In this document: in pieces, positions 1 through 8,716 of the stretch
How positions within the stretch are numbered: position 1 is the stretch's first letter
Layout: each line of letters begins with the position of its first letter
DNA from: JBJSXJ01 sp044235425
GTDB lineage: Bacteria > Planctomycetota > Planctomycetia > Pirellulales > Pirellulaceae
DNA length: 64,000 nucleotides
Assembly: GCA_044235425.1 (NCBI GenBank)
Contig: JBIIHW010000009.1
Span: 78,266-142,265, forward strand
Direction of reading: 5' to 3'
Translations under genes and position numbers: made by a program
The notes under the pieces: model-generated
The model's database searches: none
What the model was told of the DNA's origin: nothing
What the model saw: the letters and a program-made list of their open reading frames with translations, nothing else

Positions 1-955
1 GATGCTCCGCGGGCTCGCCAAACGCTTTATTCAGCGAAGCGTTGTACCAAAGCGCCATCCGCGCATCGTAACTGCTACGCGTGATTAAATTATGCATGTG
101 GGATTGATGTTCCAGGGTCATCAAAGCGATCAGATCGCTGTGGGGCGTGAGGTAGGGACGCACGTCGCAGCGACTGCTTAAATCGGTCAGGTTGGCACCA
201 GCTTCGACATCGAGGCGATCCGGATGCTCGCGATCGAGCGCGTAGACATTGCCGAGATGCCGTTGCCGGCCATGACGACCGGTGACATACCAGCCACCCC
301 AGCGCTGCTGGAATGGACTGTCGTGATTGGTGTTGTAGGTGCCCGCTCCAAAATTCGGCAAGCCAGTGCGATCGGGATAGACCGAGCGAACAAGATTGCC
401 CGGCACATCAGCAGTCTTCGAGGAGGAATGACAGACAAGGCAATTGTCGGTTTGCCGCACAAAGCGCGGCGTCTGACTGGGTTGCTGCGAGAGCGAATAG
501 AAGACCGCTCCCAATTGAGGGTCCATGGCGGTGAATTCCAGCACGTCGCCCTGCTGCACCCAGCCGACATATACGTCGTCCTGAAAGTAGAGAGCGCGGG
601 GAGTGCGCGGAGAAATGTGATGCCGCTGAAAGCTCGTCTTGGAAAATACAAGCACCTGCGAACTCGACGAAATTCGCAAGTGCTTTAAGACCGACTTCAG
701 ATATCCATGCTCATCGTCATAGGCGAGTGTTTGCTGGCCGTCATCCAGTTGTTTTTGAAGTCGAGCGATTGGATCTGTGGGCGTCGCCTTGGAATAGTGG
801 ATGGGCTCCTGCTCATAGGGCAAGTCGGCACGTGCAACGGCCCCGTTCAGGCCGTCGCTGCCAACAACGGCGCTCAGGCCCAGCGCCAGAAAAACCAAGC
901 TAATGCGGGACCAGCGCTGAGCGAGCGACAAGAACTGAGCCGGGTAGGAGTTCAT
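1..955 (-). CDS. Secreted c-type cytochrome-domain protein, N-terminal part (runs off window)
   Basis: Reading back from the ATG at 955, an open frame continues to base 1 without a stop (318 complete codons), so the C-terminus lies outside the window. Residues about 16-42 are a hydrophobic export signal ending near ARAD. A single haem-binding CxxCH motif (C172, C175, H176, in NCLVCH) predicts a covalently attached haem c and hence a periplasmic or cell-surface location. The rest (FQDDVYVGWVQQGD, and a GRHG segment after the haem site) matches no named domain I can place with confidence; it resembles secreted cytochrome-like proteins of planctomycetes. It is divergent from the Nramp-like gene across about 340 bp. 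Function in electron transfer is inferred only from the motif. Confidence 0.75.
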   Translation of the reverse strand, partial: MNSYPAQFLSLAQRWSRISLVFLALGLSAVVGSDGLNGAVARADLPYEQEPIHYSKATPTDPIARLQKQLDDGQQTLAYDDEHGYLKSVLKHLRISSSSQVLVFSKTSFQRHHISPRTPRALYFQDDVYVGWVQQGDVLEFTAMDPQLGAVFYSLSQQPSQTPRFVRQTDNCLVCHSSSKTADVPGNLVRSVYPDRTGLPNFGAGTYNTNHDSPFQQRWGGWYVTGRHGRQRHLGNVYALDREHPDRLDVEAGANLTDLSSRCDVRPYLTPHSDLIALMTLEHQSHMHNLITRSSYDARMALWYNASLNKAFGEPAEH

Positions 956-969
956 CGTGAGGCTTCCGA

Positions 970-1045
970 TGAAAGTGGTCGTTGGTGGGGAAGGTGGTCG
1001 GGGAGTTGATGGGGGATTTGGTCGGCGAGTTGGTTGGGAGGTTAG
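970..1045. repeat. G/T-rich degenerate short tandem repeat
   Basis: Imperfect repeats of the type GGTCGTTGGT, GGTGGTCGGGGAGTTG, GGTCGGCGAGTTGGTTGGGAGG run for about 75 bp on the plus strand directly upstream of the cytochrome start. Several G runs of three or more could form a G-quadruplex. No coding sense. Confidence 0.6.
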
Positions 1046-1096
1046 CGAGTGACGGGCCGCTGAGCAAGCTAGAGCTTGGGGCGGCGGCCGAGTCAT

Positions 1097-1116
1097 ACTG
1101 GACAACATTGTCCAGT
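1097..1116. promoter_or_regulatory. 20-bp palindrome, candidate operator
   Basis: ACTGGACAA-CA-TTGTCCAGT is a perfect 9-bp inverted repeat with a 2-bp centre. It lies in the divergent region, about 180 bp before the transporter start and 140 bp before the cytochrome start. The short spacer suits a dimeric DNA-binding protein better than an RNA hairpin. I do not recognise the motif as a known regulator's consensus. Confidence 0.5.
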
Positions 1117-1297
1117 TTAGGCGGATACAACGGAGTAAGTCAAGTTCGCGGCAAATGTTCTTGGGGGACTTTACTGGCGCGCGCCAACAACGCATTATGT
1201 TGAGCTCGACACGATCCCGGCGGATGGCTTGTTCAGAGCGGAATGGTCTGGCCTCGCGCGGCAATCGTGCCTGCTGATCATGAGGACCTCACCCGCC

Positions 1298-3118
1298 ATG
1301 GCGAATTCAAAAGACTTTCAGGCCCCCCATCCTGGCTCGAAATCCATGCCGCGGTGGACAACGGGCGAGCTGATTGAAGCGCCGTTTTTTGCGGCCAGCA
1401 ACTGGCGAGCTTGGCTGGCGATGATTGGTCCGGGGCTGGTGATGGGAGCGGCGGCGATTGGGGGTGGGGAGTGGCTTTCGGGGCCCGTGGTTTCGGCCAA
1501 GTATGGGGGCGCGCTGTTGTGGGTCGCGGCGTTCAGCATCCTGATCCAGGTGCTCTACAACATCGAAATCTGTCGCTACACGCTGTACTGCGGTGAACCG
1601 ATTTTCACGGGCAAGTTCCGCATGCTGCCGGGCCCCATGTTCTGGCTCTTCTTTTACTTGCTATTGGATTGGGGATCGGTCTTCCCGTATCTCATCGTGA
1701 ACGCCGCCACCACGCTCGAAGAACTCTTCATTAAAGATTTTCAGCCGGATAAAGCGCACTGGGTCGTGCATCGTGTGGTGTCTTCGCTGCTCTACTTTGC
1801 GGTTGCCGCGCCGCTAGTCTTTGGCGGTAAGATTTACAACTCGCTCAAAGTGGTGATGTCGCTCAAGCTCATAATCGTCTTTGGCTTTTTGCTGACCGTG
1901 GGACTGTTTTTTTCTAAGCCTTCGCACTGGGTTGAGATCGCGAGTGGTTTTTTCAAAGTAGGAAATTTGCCCGTCGAAAAGGGTGAGGATCTGAACGGCA
2001 ACGGCGCATTGGACCCGGGCGAAGATTATGACTTTGACGGGCATCTGGACGTCGTAGAGAAAAAGCTCGACAAGACGGTGGATACCAATGGCGATGGCCT
2101 GCCGGACGCTTGGGAAAAAGACGCGAGTGGAAGGGAGCTGGCATTTGAGGATCTGGACGGAGACGGCAAACGCGACGGTGCGAACATCGAAAACCTTTTC
2201 CAGACGCTTTTCCAGGAGGGACGCTTTCCCGCCGTCGATTTGTCACTCATCGCCATGATTGCGGGCTTGGCGGCAATCGCTGGAAACGGCGGCCTCACCA
2301 ACACTCCGATCAGCAATTTTACGCGCGATCAAGGCTGGGGGATGGGCCATCATGTCGGCGCGATCCCCAGCATGGTGGGTGGTACCGGAATATCGCTGTC
2401 GCACGAAGGCTGCGTGTTTGAAGTCAACGAGGAATCGCTCCCGCGCTGGAAACGCTGGTATCAGCACATCGTCCGCGATCAGGTATTCGTCTGGATGGGC
2501 GCTTGTTTCATCGGCGTGGCCTTACCCAGTATTTTGTCGGTCGGGTTTCTGCCGCGAGGGACTGACGTGGCGAACAGTAAGATTGCTACGGTAACTTCGA
2601 CCGGGGTGGTGAACATCATTCAGGATCCGCCCGAGGGCGTGCTGGCTCATCATCCCGCAGTGAAGCCGTGGATGTCAGGTGAAAAACTGGCCAACGCGTT
2701 CCGTGCGGGCACGCTACTCTGTGGTTTTCTCGTGCTCATCACCAGCATGATCTCGACGATGGACGGTTTCATTCGTCGCTGGGTCGATGTGTTTTGGACG
2801 GCGAGTGCCAAGCTGCGCGAACTGGATGTTAGTTACATCAAATATGTCTACTTTGTGGTGCTCGTGGCCTACATATCAGGCGGGCTCATCGTGATTTGGA
2901 CTCCAATCGATGCTCGCAAAGTATTTGAACTGGCGACAACGGGCTATAACTTTGCTCTGGCGTTTAGTTGCTGGCACACGCTGGCAATCAATTCCACCTT
3001 ATTGCCACGTCCATTACGTCCTCATCCGCTCATTCGCGTGGGCTTGGTTCTGGGCGGGCTCTTCTTTACGTTTCTGGGAACAATGGCGGTGTTGAAATTG
3101 GTGGGTGTAATTCGTTGA
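1298..3118 (+). CDS. Nramp-like transporter with EF-hand-like Ca-binding insert
   Basis: Predicted inner-membrane transporter of the Nramp/APC-type fold, 606 aa, with about ten hydrophobic segments (for example LVMGAAAIGGGEWL near the start, and a C-terminal pair ending VLKLVGVIR). It is far longer than the usual 400-450 aa, partly because residues about 229-297 form a hydrophilic insert with three DxNGDG/DxDGDG loops (DLNGNGALD, DTNGDGLPD, DLDGDGKRD). The Nramp signatures DPGN (TM1) and MPH (TM6) are not visible; the equivalent stretches read GPGLVMG and AGNGGLTNTP, so substrate and metal dependence are uncertain. The ATG at 1298 has GAGGA 11 bases upstream; in-frame alternatives exist at 1229 and 1280. 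The DedA gene follows 69 bp downstream. Confidence 0.75.
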   Translation: MANSKDFQAPHPGSKSMPRWTTGELIEAPFFAASNWRAWLAMIGPGLVMGAAAIGGGEWLSGPVVSAKYGGALLWVAAFSILIQVLYNIEICRYTLYCGEPIFTGKFRMLPGPMFWLFFYLLLDWGSVFPYLIVNAATTLEELFIKDFQPDKAHWVVHRVVSSLLYFAVAAPLVFGGKIYNSLKVVMSLKLIIVFGFLLTVGLFFSKPSHWVEIASGFFKVGNLPVEKGEDLNGNGALDPGEDYDFDGHLDVVEKKLDKTVDTNGDGLPDAWEKDASGRELAFEDLDGDGKRDGANIENLFQTLFQEGRFPAVDLSLIAMIAGLAAIAGNGGLTNTPISNFTRDQGWGMGHHVGAIPSMVGGTGISLSHEGCVFEVNEESLPRWKRWYQHIVRDQVFVWMGACFIGVALPSILSVGFLPRGTDVANSKIATVTSTGVVNIIQDPPEGVLAHHPAVKPWMSGEKLANAFRAGTLLCGFLVLITSMISTMDGFIRRWVDVFWTASAKLRELDVSYIKYVYFVVLVAYISGGLIVIWTPIDARKVFELATTGYNFALAFSCWHTLAINSTLLPRPLRPHPLIRVGLVLGGLFFTFLGTMAVLKLVGVIR

Positions 3119-3187
3119 TCATTGAGATTGTCTGGAACTGGCGAGCCACGATTCAGGGTGGGATGCAGAAGGTGACAGTGGTGTGGT

Positions 3188-3829
3188 ATGGGTGAGTTGT
3201 GGTCGTGGTTTCGACATCTGGATGATCATCTCGCGAAGGTGACGACCGATTATGGTGCGTGGACCTATGTGATTCTGTTTGTGATTGTGTTTTGCGAGAC
3301 AGGTTTAATTGTGACGCCGTTTCTGCCCGGTGACTCGCTGCTCTTCGCCGCCGGTGCGATCGCGTCCCTGGGAACGCTCAACCCATGGTTGCTCGCTTTG
3401 CTGCTGTTTGTCGCTGCCGTACTAGGCGATGCGGTGAACTATCACATCGGCCAGTTTGTGGGGCCGCGCGTGCTGCGGGGCGAAGAGTCCTGGCTGTGGA
3501 ACAAGAAGCACTTGGAGCGGACGCATGCGTTCTTTGAGCACTATGGAGGCAAGGCGATTATTTTAGCGCGGTTCGTGCCGATCATTCGCACGTTTGCGCC
3601 GTTCGTGGCAGGCGTCGGTACGATGCGCTATCGTCGCTTCCTGGTCTACAACGTGACGGGCGCCCTCATTTGGGTTGGTGGATTTGTGACTTTGGGCTAC
3701 CTCTTCGGCAGTCATCCCTGGGTCAAGAAAAACTTTAGCCTCGTGACGCTCGGCATTATCGTGGTCTCGCTGTTGCCCGCCGTCTGGGAAATTGCGCGTC
3801 ATCGCTGGGCTCGTCGCACCGCCGCTTGA
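3188..3829 (+). CDS. DedA family membrane protein (VTT domain)
   Basis: 213 aa polytopic membrane protein with the DedA/VTT signature: ETGLIVTPFLPGDSLLFAAG, then GDAVNYHIGQ, then FVPIIRTFAPFVAGVGTMRY, followed by YNVTGALIWVGGF. In the family the acidic residue of the first motif and the Arg of the FxxRFxPxxRTF motif are needed for function. Members act in undecaprenyl-phosphate or phospholipid recycling and membrane homeostasis, as E. coli YqjA/YghB do. Length is normal (about 200-220 aa). It lies 69 bp downstream of the transporter on the same strand and may be co-transcribed, though no functional link is obvious. Confidence 0.92.
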   Translation: MGELWSWFRHLDDHLAKVTTDYGAWTYVILFVIVFCETGLIVTPFLPGDSLLFAAGAIASLGTLNPWLLALLLFVAAVLGDAVNYHIGQFVGPRVLRGEESWLWNKKHLERTHAFFEHYGGKAIILARFVPIIRTFAPFVAGVGTMRYRRFLVYNVTGALIWVGGFVTLGYLFGSHPWVKKNFSLVTLGIIVVSLLPAVWEIARHRWARRTAA

Positions 3830-4025
3830 CGGAGCTCGGGAAGCAAAACCTCGCGGAGCTCGAAATAACCTCCCGATTCGTGCTGAAAATGGGTGGCATC
3901 CGAGCGTCATGGAACTATTCTGAAACACTACGGTTTACTAGATGAATGCTCGGTGAGGTTGCGAATGCTGGATGGCCGGCGCTCGTATGGCCATCCCAGA
4001 GCAACGGACGATAAGGGAAGCTTCT

Positions 4026-7000
4026 ATGCAGCGTTGTTTGACAATCAGTTCAGGACTAGCCAAGTCGCAGGGGTGGACGCGAGGCAGGAACGCGTGGCGA
4101 GCGGCGGTGACACTGGCCGGCGTGCTGGCGCTCTGGGCCTGTTGCAACCGAGTGGCCGAGGCTCAAGAAGTTCCTAGCACTCGGCCCGTCGACGGCCTGC
4201 GTCAAAATAATCCCACGCTGCAGGCCCTCGTCGGTGCCCGCGTGGTGGTAGCTCCCGGGCAAGTGCTTGAATCGGCGACGGTCATCATCCGTGAAGGAGT
4301 GATTGTGGAGGTGGGGCCGAAAGTCCCGGTTCCAGCCGGAGCGCGCGTGTGGGATCTGACCGGGAAGACAATCTACGCTGGCTTCATTGATGCCTATGGC
4401 GAAGCGGAGTTTGCTGACGTCGATGTGCGAGCGGGCGCTCCGCACTGGAACACGCAGGTCGTACCGCAGCTGCAGGTCGCACAGCACTATAAGGTGGATG
4501 GGGGAGCACTCGATAAACTGCGCCGCCAAGGCTTCGGAGCTCGACTGGTCGCACCATCTGTCGGAATCATCAAGGGCGTCAGTGCGCTGGTGACGACGGG
4601 CGACGAGGATGCTTCGCGCGCCATCCTGCAACCGCAAGTCGCTCAGCATCTGCGACTCACGCTCTCGCGTGGTGGCAGTCGCGGTGGATTTCCCAATTCG
4701 CCGATGGGCGCCGTGGCGCTCGCACGACAAACTCTTCTCGACACCCTGTGGTATCGAGATGCCTGGAAAGCCTATGCCACTCAGCCCAGTCTTCCAGCAC
4801 CGGAACGCAATGATTCACTCGACGCGTTGCAAAGGGTGGTGAGCGGTGAACTGCTGACGATCGCGGACGCCTCGGATGAACAATTTGTGCTGCGGGCCGA
4901 CCAGTTTGCCCGAGAATTTCAGTTGCGACTGGCGATTCGTGGCTCGGGTCGCGAGTATCGTCGACTGGAGGCGATTCGAGCGCTCGATCGTACGCTCATC
5001 GTACCGGTTGATTTTCCCAAGGCTCCGAACGTCTCCACCGTCGATGCTGCTCACAATGCCGCCTACGATGATCTGCTGCACTGGGATTACGCACCCGAGA
5101 ATCCAGGACGGCTCGAGAAAGCGGGCGCCCGTTTAGCACTGACCACTCACGGGCTGAAAGATGCCGGCGAGTTTCTCGGCGCGGTGCGTAAGGCGGTTGA
5201 TCGTGGTCTGTCGACCGACGGTGCTTTGCGAGCCTTAACGACGATTCCCGCGGAACTGTTCGGAGTGCGTGATCGGCTGGGATCCGTTGAAGCGGGTAAG
5301 CTGGCTAATCTCATCGTTACCGATGGCGAGATTTTCAGTGCGGGGACGAAGATTCAAACGACGTGGGTGGCGGGGCGTCCATATGAGTGGATCAAGCCGC
5401 TGGGCGTTGATCTTACCGGGAGCTGGTCGATCGACGTGGCGGGACCAACCGGTCAGCCCGTGAAGGCAACGCTAGAACTACGCCGGAACGAGAACGGCGA
5501 GTATCAAGGTGAATTGCTCTTACCTGTTCCCGCGGAAAAGCCAGCCGAAGCAAAACCGGCCGAAGCAAAACCGGCAGAGAAACCTGCCGAAAAGCCCGCG
5601 GAAAAGCCAGCAGAGGAGAAGCCAGCCGAAAAACCTGCAGAGGCAAAACCTGCGGAGGCAAAACCGGTACCGGAGAAGCTGGGGTTACAGCAACTGGCGG
5701 TCCGTGATTATCGGCTGACGGCGACCGTTGACAGCGAGAAACTGGGGCTGGCCGGTAAGTCGCTGTTATCGTGGGTGAGCGTCGTGCCGACGGGCAGTTC
5801 CGCTCCCGCAGCGACCGCCACGGGAATCTGGACTTGGCCGAACGGTCAGCAAATGGAGTTCAAGTTGCAGCGCACGGCGGGACCGACCGCCAAGCCTGGT
5901 GACAAGGGAGAAAAGAAACCTGCGAAGACGGTGGCGAGTGCGTTGTATCCCGTCAATTATCCGCTTGGCCCATTCGGACGCCTGGCGGCTCCAGACCGCA
6001 CCGCAACGGTGGTCTTTCAACATGCCACGATTTGGACGTGTGGACCGGCAGGCGTGCTGGAAGATGCGAGCATGATTGTGCGAGAGGGAATAATTATCGC
6101 GGTGGGACGCGACCTGGCTGTGCCGGCTGGCGCCACCGTGATCGACGCTCGCGGACGACATCTCTCGCCGGGCATCATTGATTGTCACTCGCACATGGCG
6201 ACCGATGGCGGCATTAATGAGTCGAGTCAATCGGTAACGGCGGAGGTTCGCATCGGCGATTTCATTGATGCGACCGACGTCAATATTTATCGGCAATTGG
6301 CGGGTGGTGTGACGGCGGCTCACGTGCTGCACGGTTCAGCCAACACGATTGGTGGCCAGAGTCAGTTGATCAAGCTGCGTTGGGGTGAAGTTCCGGAGGC
6401 GCTGAAGTTTGTCGAAGCACCGGCGACGATCAAGTTTGCCTTGGGAGAAAACGTTAAGCAGAGTAACTGGGGAGCACAAGCCACGGGGCGTTATCCCCAA
6501 TCGCGCATGGGTGTTGAGCAGCTTCTGCATGATGAATTTTCTGCGGCTCGAGCCTACCAGCAGCGCTGGCAGCAGTGGCAACGAGAGCGGCAAGGTCTGC
6601 CGCCACGACGCGATCTGGAACTCGATGCCATCGTCGAGATTCTCGAAAAGCGACGGTGGATCCACTGTCACAGCTATCGGCAGGATGAGATTTTGGCGTT
6701 CCTGCGTGTGATGGAATTACATCAAGTGAAAGTGCAAGTTTTGCAGCACATTTTGGAAGGTTACAAAGTGGCCGATGCCATGGCTCGTCATGGTGCTGGC
6801 GGCTCGAGTTTTTCAGACTGGTGGGCCTATAAGTTTGAAGTACTGGATGCAATTCCCTTCAACGGTGCGCTGATGCATCGAGCCGGTGTCGTGGTGTCAT
6901 TCAACTCGGATGATCGTGAAATGGCTCGTCATCTCAATCATGAAGCGGCCAAGGCGGTGAAGTACGGTGGCGTACCGGCAGCGGAAGCTCTGAAGTTCGT

Positions 7001-7331
7001 CACGCTCAATCCCGCTCGACAATTGATGATCGATCAGTACGTAGGATCGCTGGAAGTCGGCAAACAGGCTGATTTCGTGGTTTGGAGTGGACCACCACTA
7101 TCGACGCTCAGTCGCTGCGAGCAAACCTGGGTCGATGGCGGTAAGTATTTTGACCGAGAGGAAGATCGGCAGCTGCGAGTCGAATTGCAGACTCGACGTG
7201 CCGCTTTGGTGCAGAAGATTCTGACCGCGGGTGAACCGATGCGCGATGCAGGTGAAGTCCTCATGCTCGAACGTGAGCAATGGACGCGAGACGATGAGTT
7301 TTGCATTCACCATGAAAAGACTCATCGTTAA
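4026..7331 (+). CDS. Secreted protein with two amidohydrolase domains, the first degenerate
   Basis: 1101 aa from the ATG at 4026, chosen because AAGGGAAG lies just upstream and because it gives a proper signal peptide (hydrophobic LAGVLALWACC, cleavage likely AEA|QEV). Domain 1 (residues about 60-480) has the amidohydrolase/imidazolonepropionase-like fold, but its metal-binding HxH is replaced: the motif reads GFIDAYGE. A Lys/Pro/Ala/Glu-rich linker (about 501-548) follows, then an Ala/Thr-rich region. Domain 2 (about 660-1080) keeps GIIDCHSHM with H721 and H723, a later HCHSY and a SDD segment, so only this domain is expected to bind metal. Substrate unknown; family members are often dipeptidases or cyclic amide hydrolases. 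The next gene encodes a third related module. Confidence 0.85.
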   Translation: MQRCLTISSGLAKSQGWTRGRNAWRAAVTLAGVLALWACCNRVAEAQEVPSTRPVDGLRQNNPTLQALVGARVVVAPGQVLESATVIIREGVIVEVGPKVPVPAGARVWDLTGKTIYAGFIDAYGEAEFADVDVRAGAPHWNTQVVPQLQVAQHYKVDGGALDKLRRQGFGARLVAPSVGIIKGVSALVTTGDEDASRAILQPQVAQHLRLTLSRGGSRGGFPNSPMGAVALARQTLLDTLWYRDAWKAYATQPSLPAPERNDSLDALQRVVSGELLTIADASDEQFVLRADQFAREFQLRLAIRGSGREYRRLEAIRALDRTLIVPVDFPKAPNVSTVDAAHNAAYDDLLHWDYAPENPGRLEKAGARLALTTHGLKDAGEFLGAVRKAVDRGLSTDGALRALTTIPAELFGVRDRLGSVEAGKLANLIVTDGEIFSAGTKIQTTWVAGRPYEWIKPLGVDLTGSWSIDVAGPTGQPVKATLELRRNENGEYQGELLLPVPAEKPAEAKPAEAKPAEKPAEKPAEKPAEEKPAEKPAEAKPAEAKPVPEKLGLQQLAVRDYRLTATVDSEKLGLAGKSLLSWVSVVPTGSSAPAATATGIWTWPNGQQMEFKLQRTAGPTAKPGDKGEKKPAKTVASALYPVNYPLGPFGRLAAPDRTATVVFQHATIWTCGPAGVLEDASMIVREGIIIAVGRDLAVPAGATVIDARGRHLSPGIIDCHSHMATDGGINESSQSVTAEVRIGDFIDATDVNIYRQLAGGVTAAHVLHGSANTIGGQSQLIKLRWGEVPEALKFVEAPATIKFALGENVKQSNWGAQATGRYPQSRMGVEQLLHDEFSAARAYQQRWQQWQRERQGLPPRRDLELDAIVEILEKRRWIHCHSYRQDEILAFLRVMELHQVKVQVLQHILEGYKVADAMARHGAGGSSFSDWWAYKFEVLDAIPFNGALMHRAGVVVSFNSDDREMARHLNHEAAKAVKYGGVPAAEALKFVTLNPARQLMIDQYVGSLEVGKQADFVVWSGPPLSTLSRCEQTWVDGGKYFDREEDRQLRVELQTRRAALVQKILTAGEPMRDAGEVLMLEREQWTRDDEFCIHHEKTHR
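5527..5670 (+). repeat. Tandem KPAE-coding repeat inside the amidohydrolase gene
   Basis: About 48 codons of reiterated AKPAE / EKPAE units linking the N-terminal half of the protein to the Ala/Thr-rich middle. The DNA copies vary (gccgaagcaaaaccg, gccgaaaagcccgcg), so the peptide is conserved better than the bases. It is likely a flexible, extended, solvent-exposed spacer of a secreted protein. Confidence 0.8.
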
Positions 7332-7405
7332 TCTGGTGTCCCAGAGCAGGTTTCCGATCGCTAAGAATCTAAAACAAATATCGAGTTTGATGGTTGGACT
7401 GACTA

Positions 7406-8716
7406 ATGAAAAATCAATGGTATCTGCGTTGGTTGGTGAGTGTTGCTAGTGGGTTGCTGGCGGCTGCGGTGACGTTCACGTCGCAGGCGGCGCCGGAGAT
7501 TCCGGGCGAGTTGTCGAAGCAGCCCGTGGCACTCGTCGGCGGCACGGTTCATCCGCTGACCGGACCTGCGATCCCCGGCGGTACCGTGCTGATGGAAGGT
7601 GGCAGGATTGTCGCTGTGGGTAAAGACGTGATGGTGCCACCGACGGCGAAAGTCATCGATGTCGCGGGTAAACATGTCTATCCCGGACTAATCGACGCTC
7701 ACACGAATATGGGTTTAGTTGAGATTAATTCGGTTCGAGCCACCGTCGATGACACCGAGACCGGACTCATCAACCCTAATGTACGAGCGCAAGTGGCGGT
7801 GAATCCCGACAGCGAAATTATTCCGACGACGCGCAGTAACGGTGTCTTACTGACCCTGACTGCGCCCTCGGGATCGCTCATCAACGGCCGCTCGGCACTC
7901 CTACAGCTCGACGGGTGGACTTGGGAAGATTTGACGGTGCGAGCGGATGTCGCGCTGCATATTCGCTGGCCCGATATGGCGGCGAATGGCGAGCCGGGCG
8001 GCGGAGCGGGACGTGAACAACTTGAGGCGCTACGTGGAGCGTTTGAAAAAGCCAAACTGTATGCCGCAGCTCGACGAGCACCGGCGAGCCGACAGCCGCT
8101 TGATGTGCGCTGGGAGTCGATGCTGCCTGTGCTGGATGGCAAAATGCCGCTGATGATTCAAGCGGATGATTCGCAGCAGATTCAAGCCGCGATCGCGTTC
8201 GCTCAACAGCATGGTCTGAAAATGATTTTGCACGGTGGTTATGACGCTCCGCGCCTGATACCGCTGCTCAAGCAGCAGCAGATTCCGGTCGTGATCGAAG
8301 GCACCTATCGCTTGCCGCTGCGGCGTTCGGATCCCTACGACGCGGCTTACACGGTCCCCGAGCAATTGCATCGCGGCGGTGTGAAGTATTGCATTGCTTC
8401 GGCCGGTCGTTTTGGCGCGTCGAACGTACGTAATCTGCCATATCAAGCGGCTAACGCAGCCGCCTATGGCCTGCCGGTCGATGAAGCACTCAAGGCCATC
8501 ACGCTCTATCCAGCGGAAATCCTTGGGGTGGCTGATCGAGTTGGTTCGCTGGATAAAGGTAAAGATGCAACGCTATTCGTCGCCTCCGGTAACCCGCTGG
8601 AAACAGAAACTCAAATCGAAGCGGCTTATGTGCAGGGGCGACCGGTGGAACTGAACGACCGACACAAGCGGCTCTTCAAAAAGTACGAAGAGAAATACCG
8701 CCGACTGCAGCCATGA
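7406..8716 (+). CDS. Secreted amidohydrolase family protein
   Basis: 436 aa with a signal peptide (LVSVASGLLAAAVTF, cleavage near SQAA|PE). N-terminal beta-sandwich and amidohydrolase core: VALVGGTVHPLTGPAIPGGTVLMEGG, then YPGLIDAHTNMG, where the usual HxH is H99-T-N101, so one metal ligand is replaced. The C-terminal NPLETETQIEAAYVQGRPV matches the family end. It resembles domain 1 of the preceding protein more than domain 2. It starts 74 bp after that gene and its stop overlaps the Nudix start by four bases, so the three are probably one transcript. Hydrolytic activity is doubtful because of the altered motif; a binding or partner-subunit role is possible. Confidence 0.82.
   Translation: MKNQWYLRWLVSVASGLLAAAVTFTSQAAPEIPGELSKQPVALVGGTVHPLTGPAIPGGTVLMEGGRIVAVGKDVMVPPTAKVIDVAGKHVYPGLIDAHTNMGLVEINSVRATVDDTETGLINPNVRAQVAVNPDSEIIPTTRSNGVLLTLTAPSGSLINGRSALLQLDGWTWEDLTVRADVALHIRWPDMAANGEPGGGAGREQLEALRGAFEKAKLYAAARRAPASRQPLDVRWESMLPVLDGKMPLMIQADDSQQIQAAIAFAQQHGLKMILHGGYDAPRLIPLLKQQQIPVVIEGTYRLPLRRSDPYDAAYTVPEQLHRGGVKYCIASAGRFGASNVRNLPYQAANAAAYGLPVDEALKAITLYPAEILGVADRVGSLDKGKDATLFVASGNPLETETQIEAAYVQGRPVELNDRHKRLFKKYEEKYRRLQP

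Larger units (their letters stand above)
956..1297. other. Divergent intergenic region
   Basis: No credible gene. It holds a G/T-rich low-complexity stretch close to the cytochrome gene and a 20-bp palindrome (both listed separately), so it probably carries the promoters of both flanking genes. I could not pick out convincing -35/-10 boxes by eye. Confidence 0.6.
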
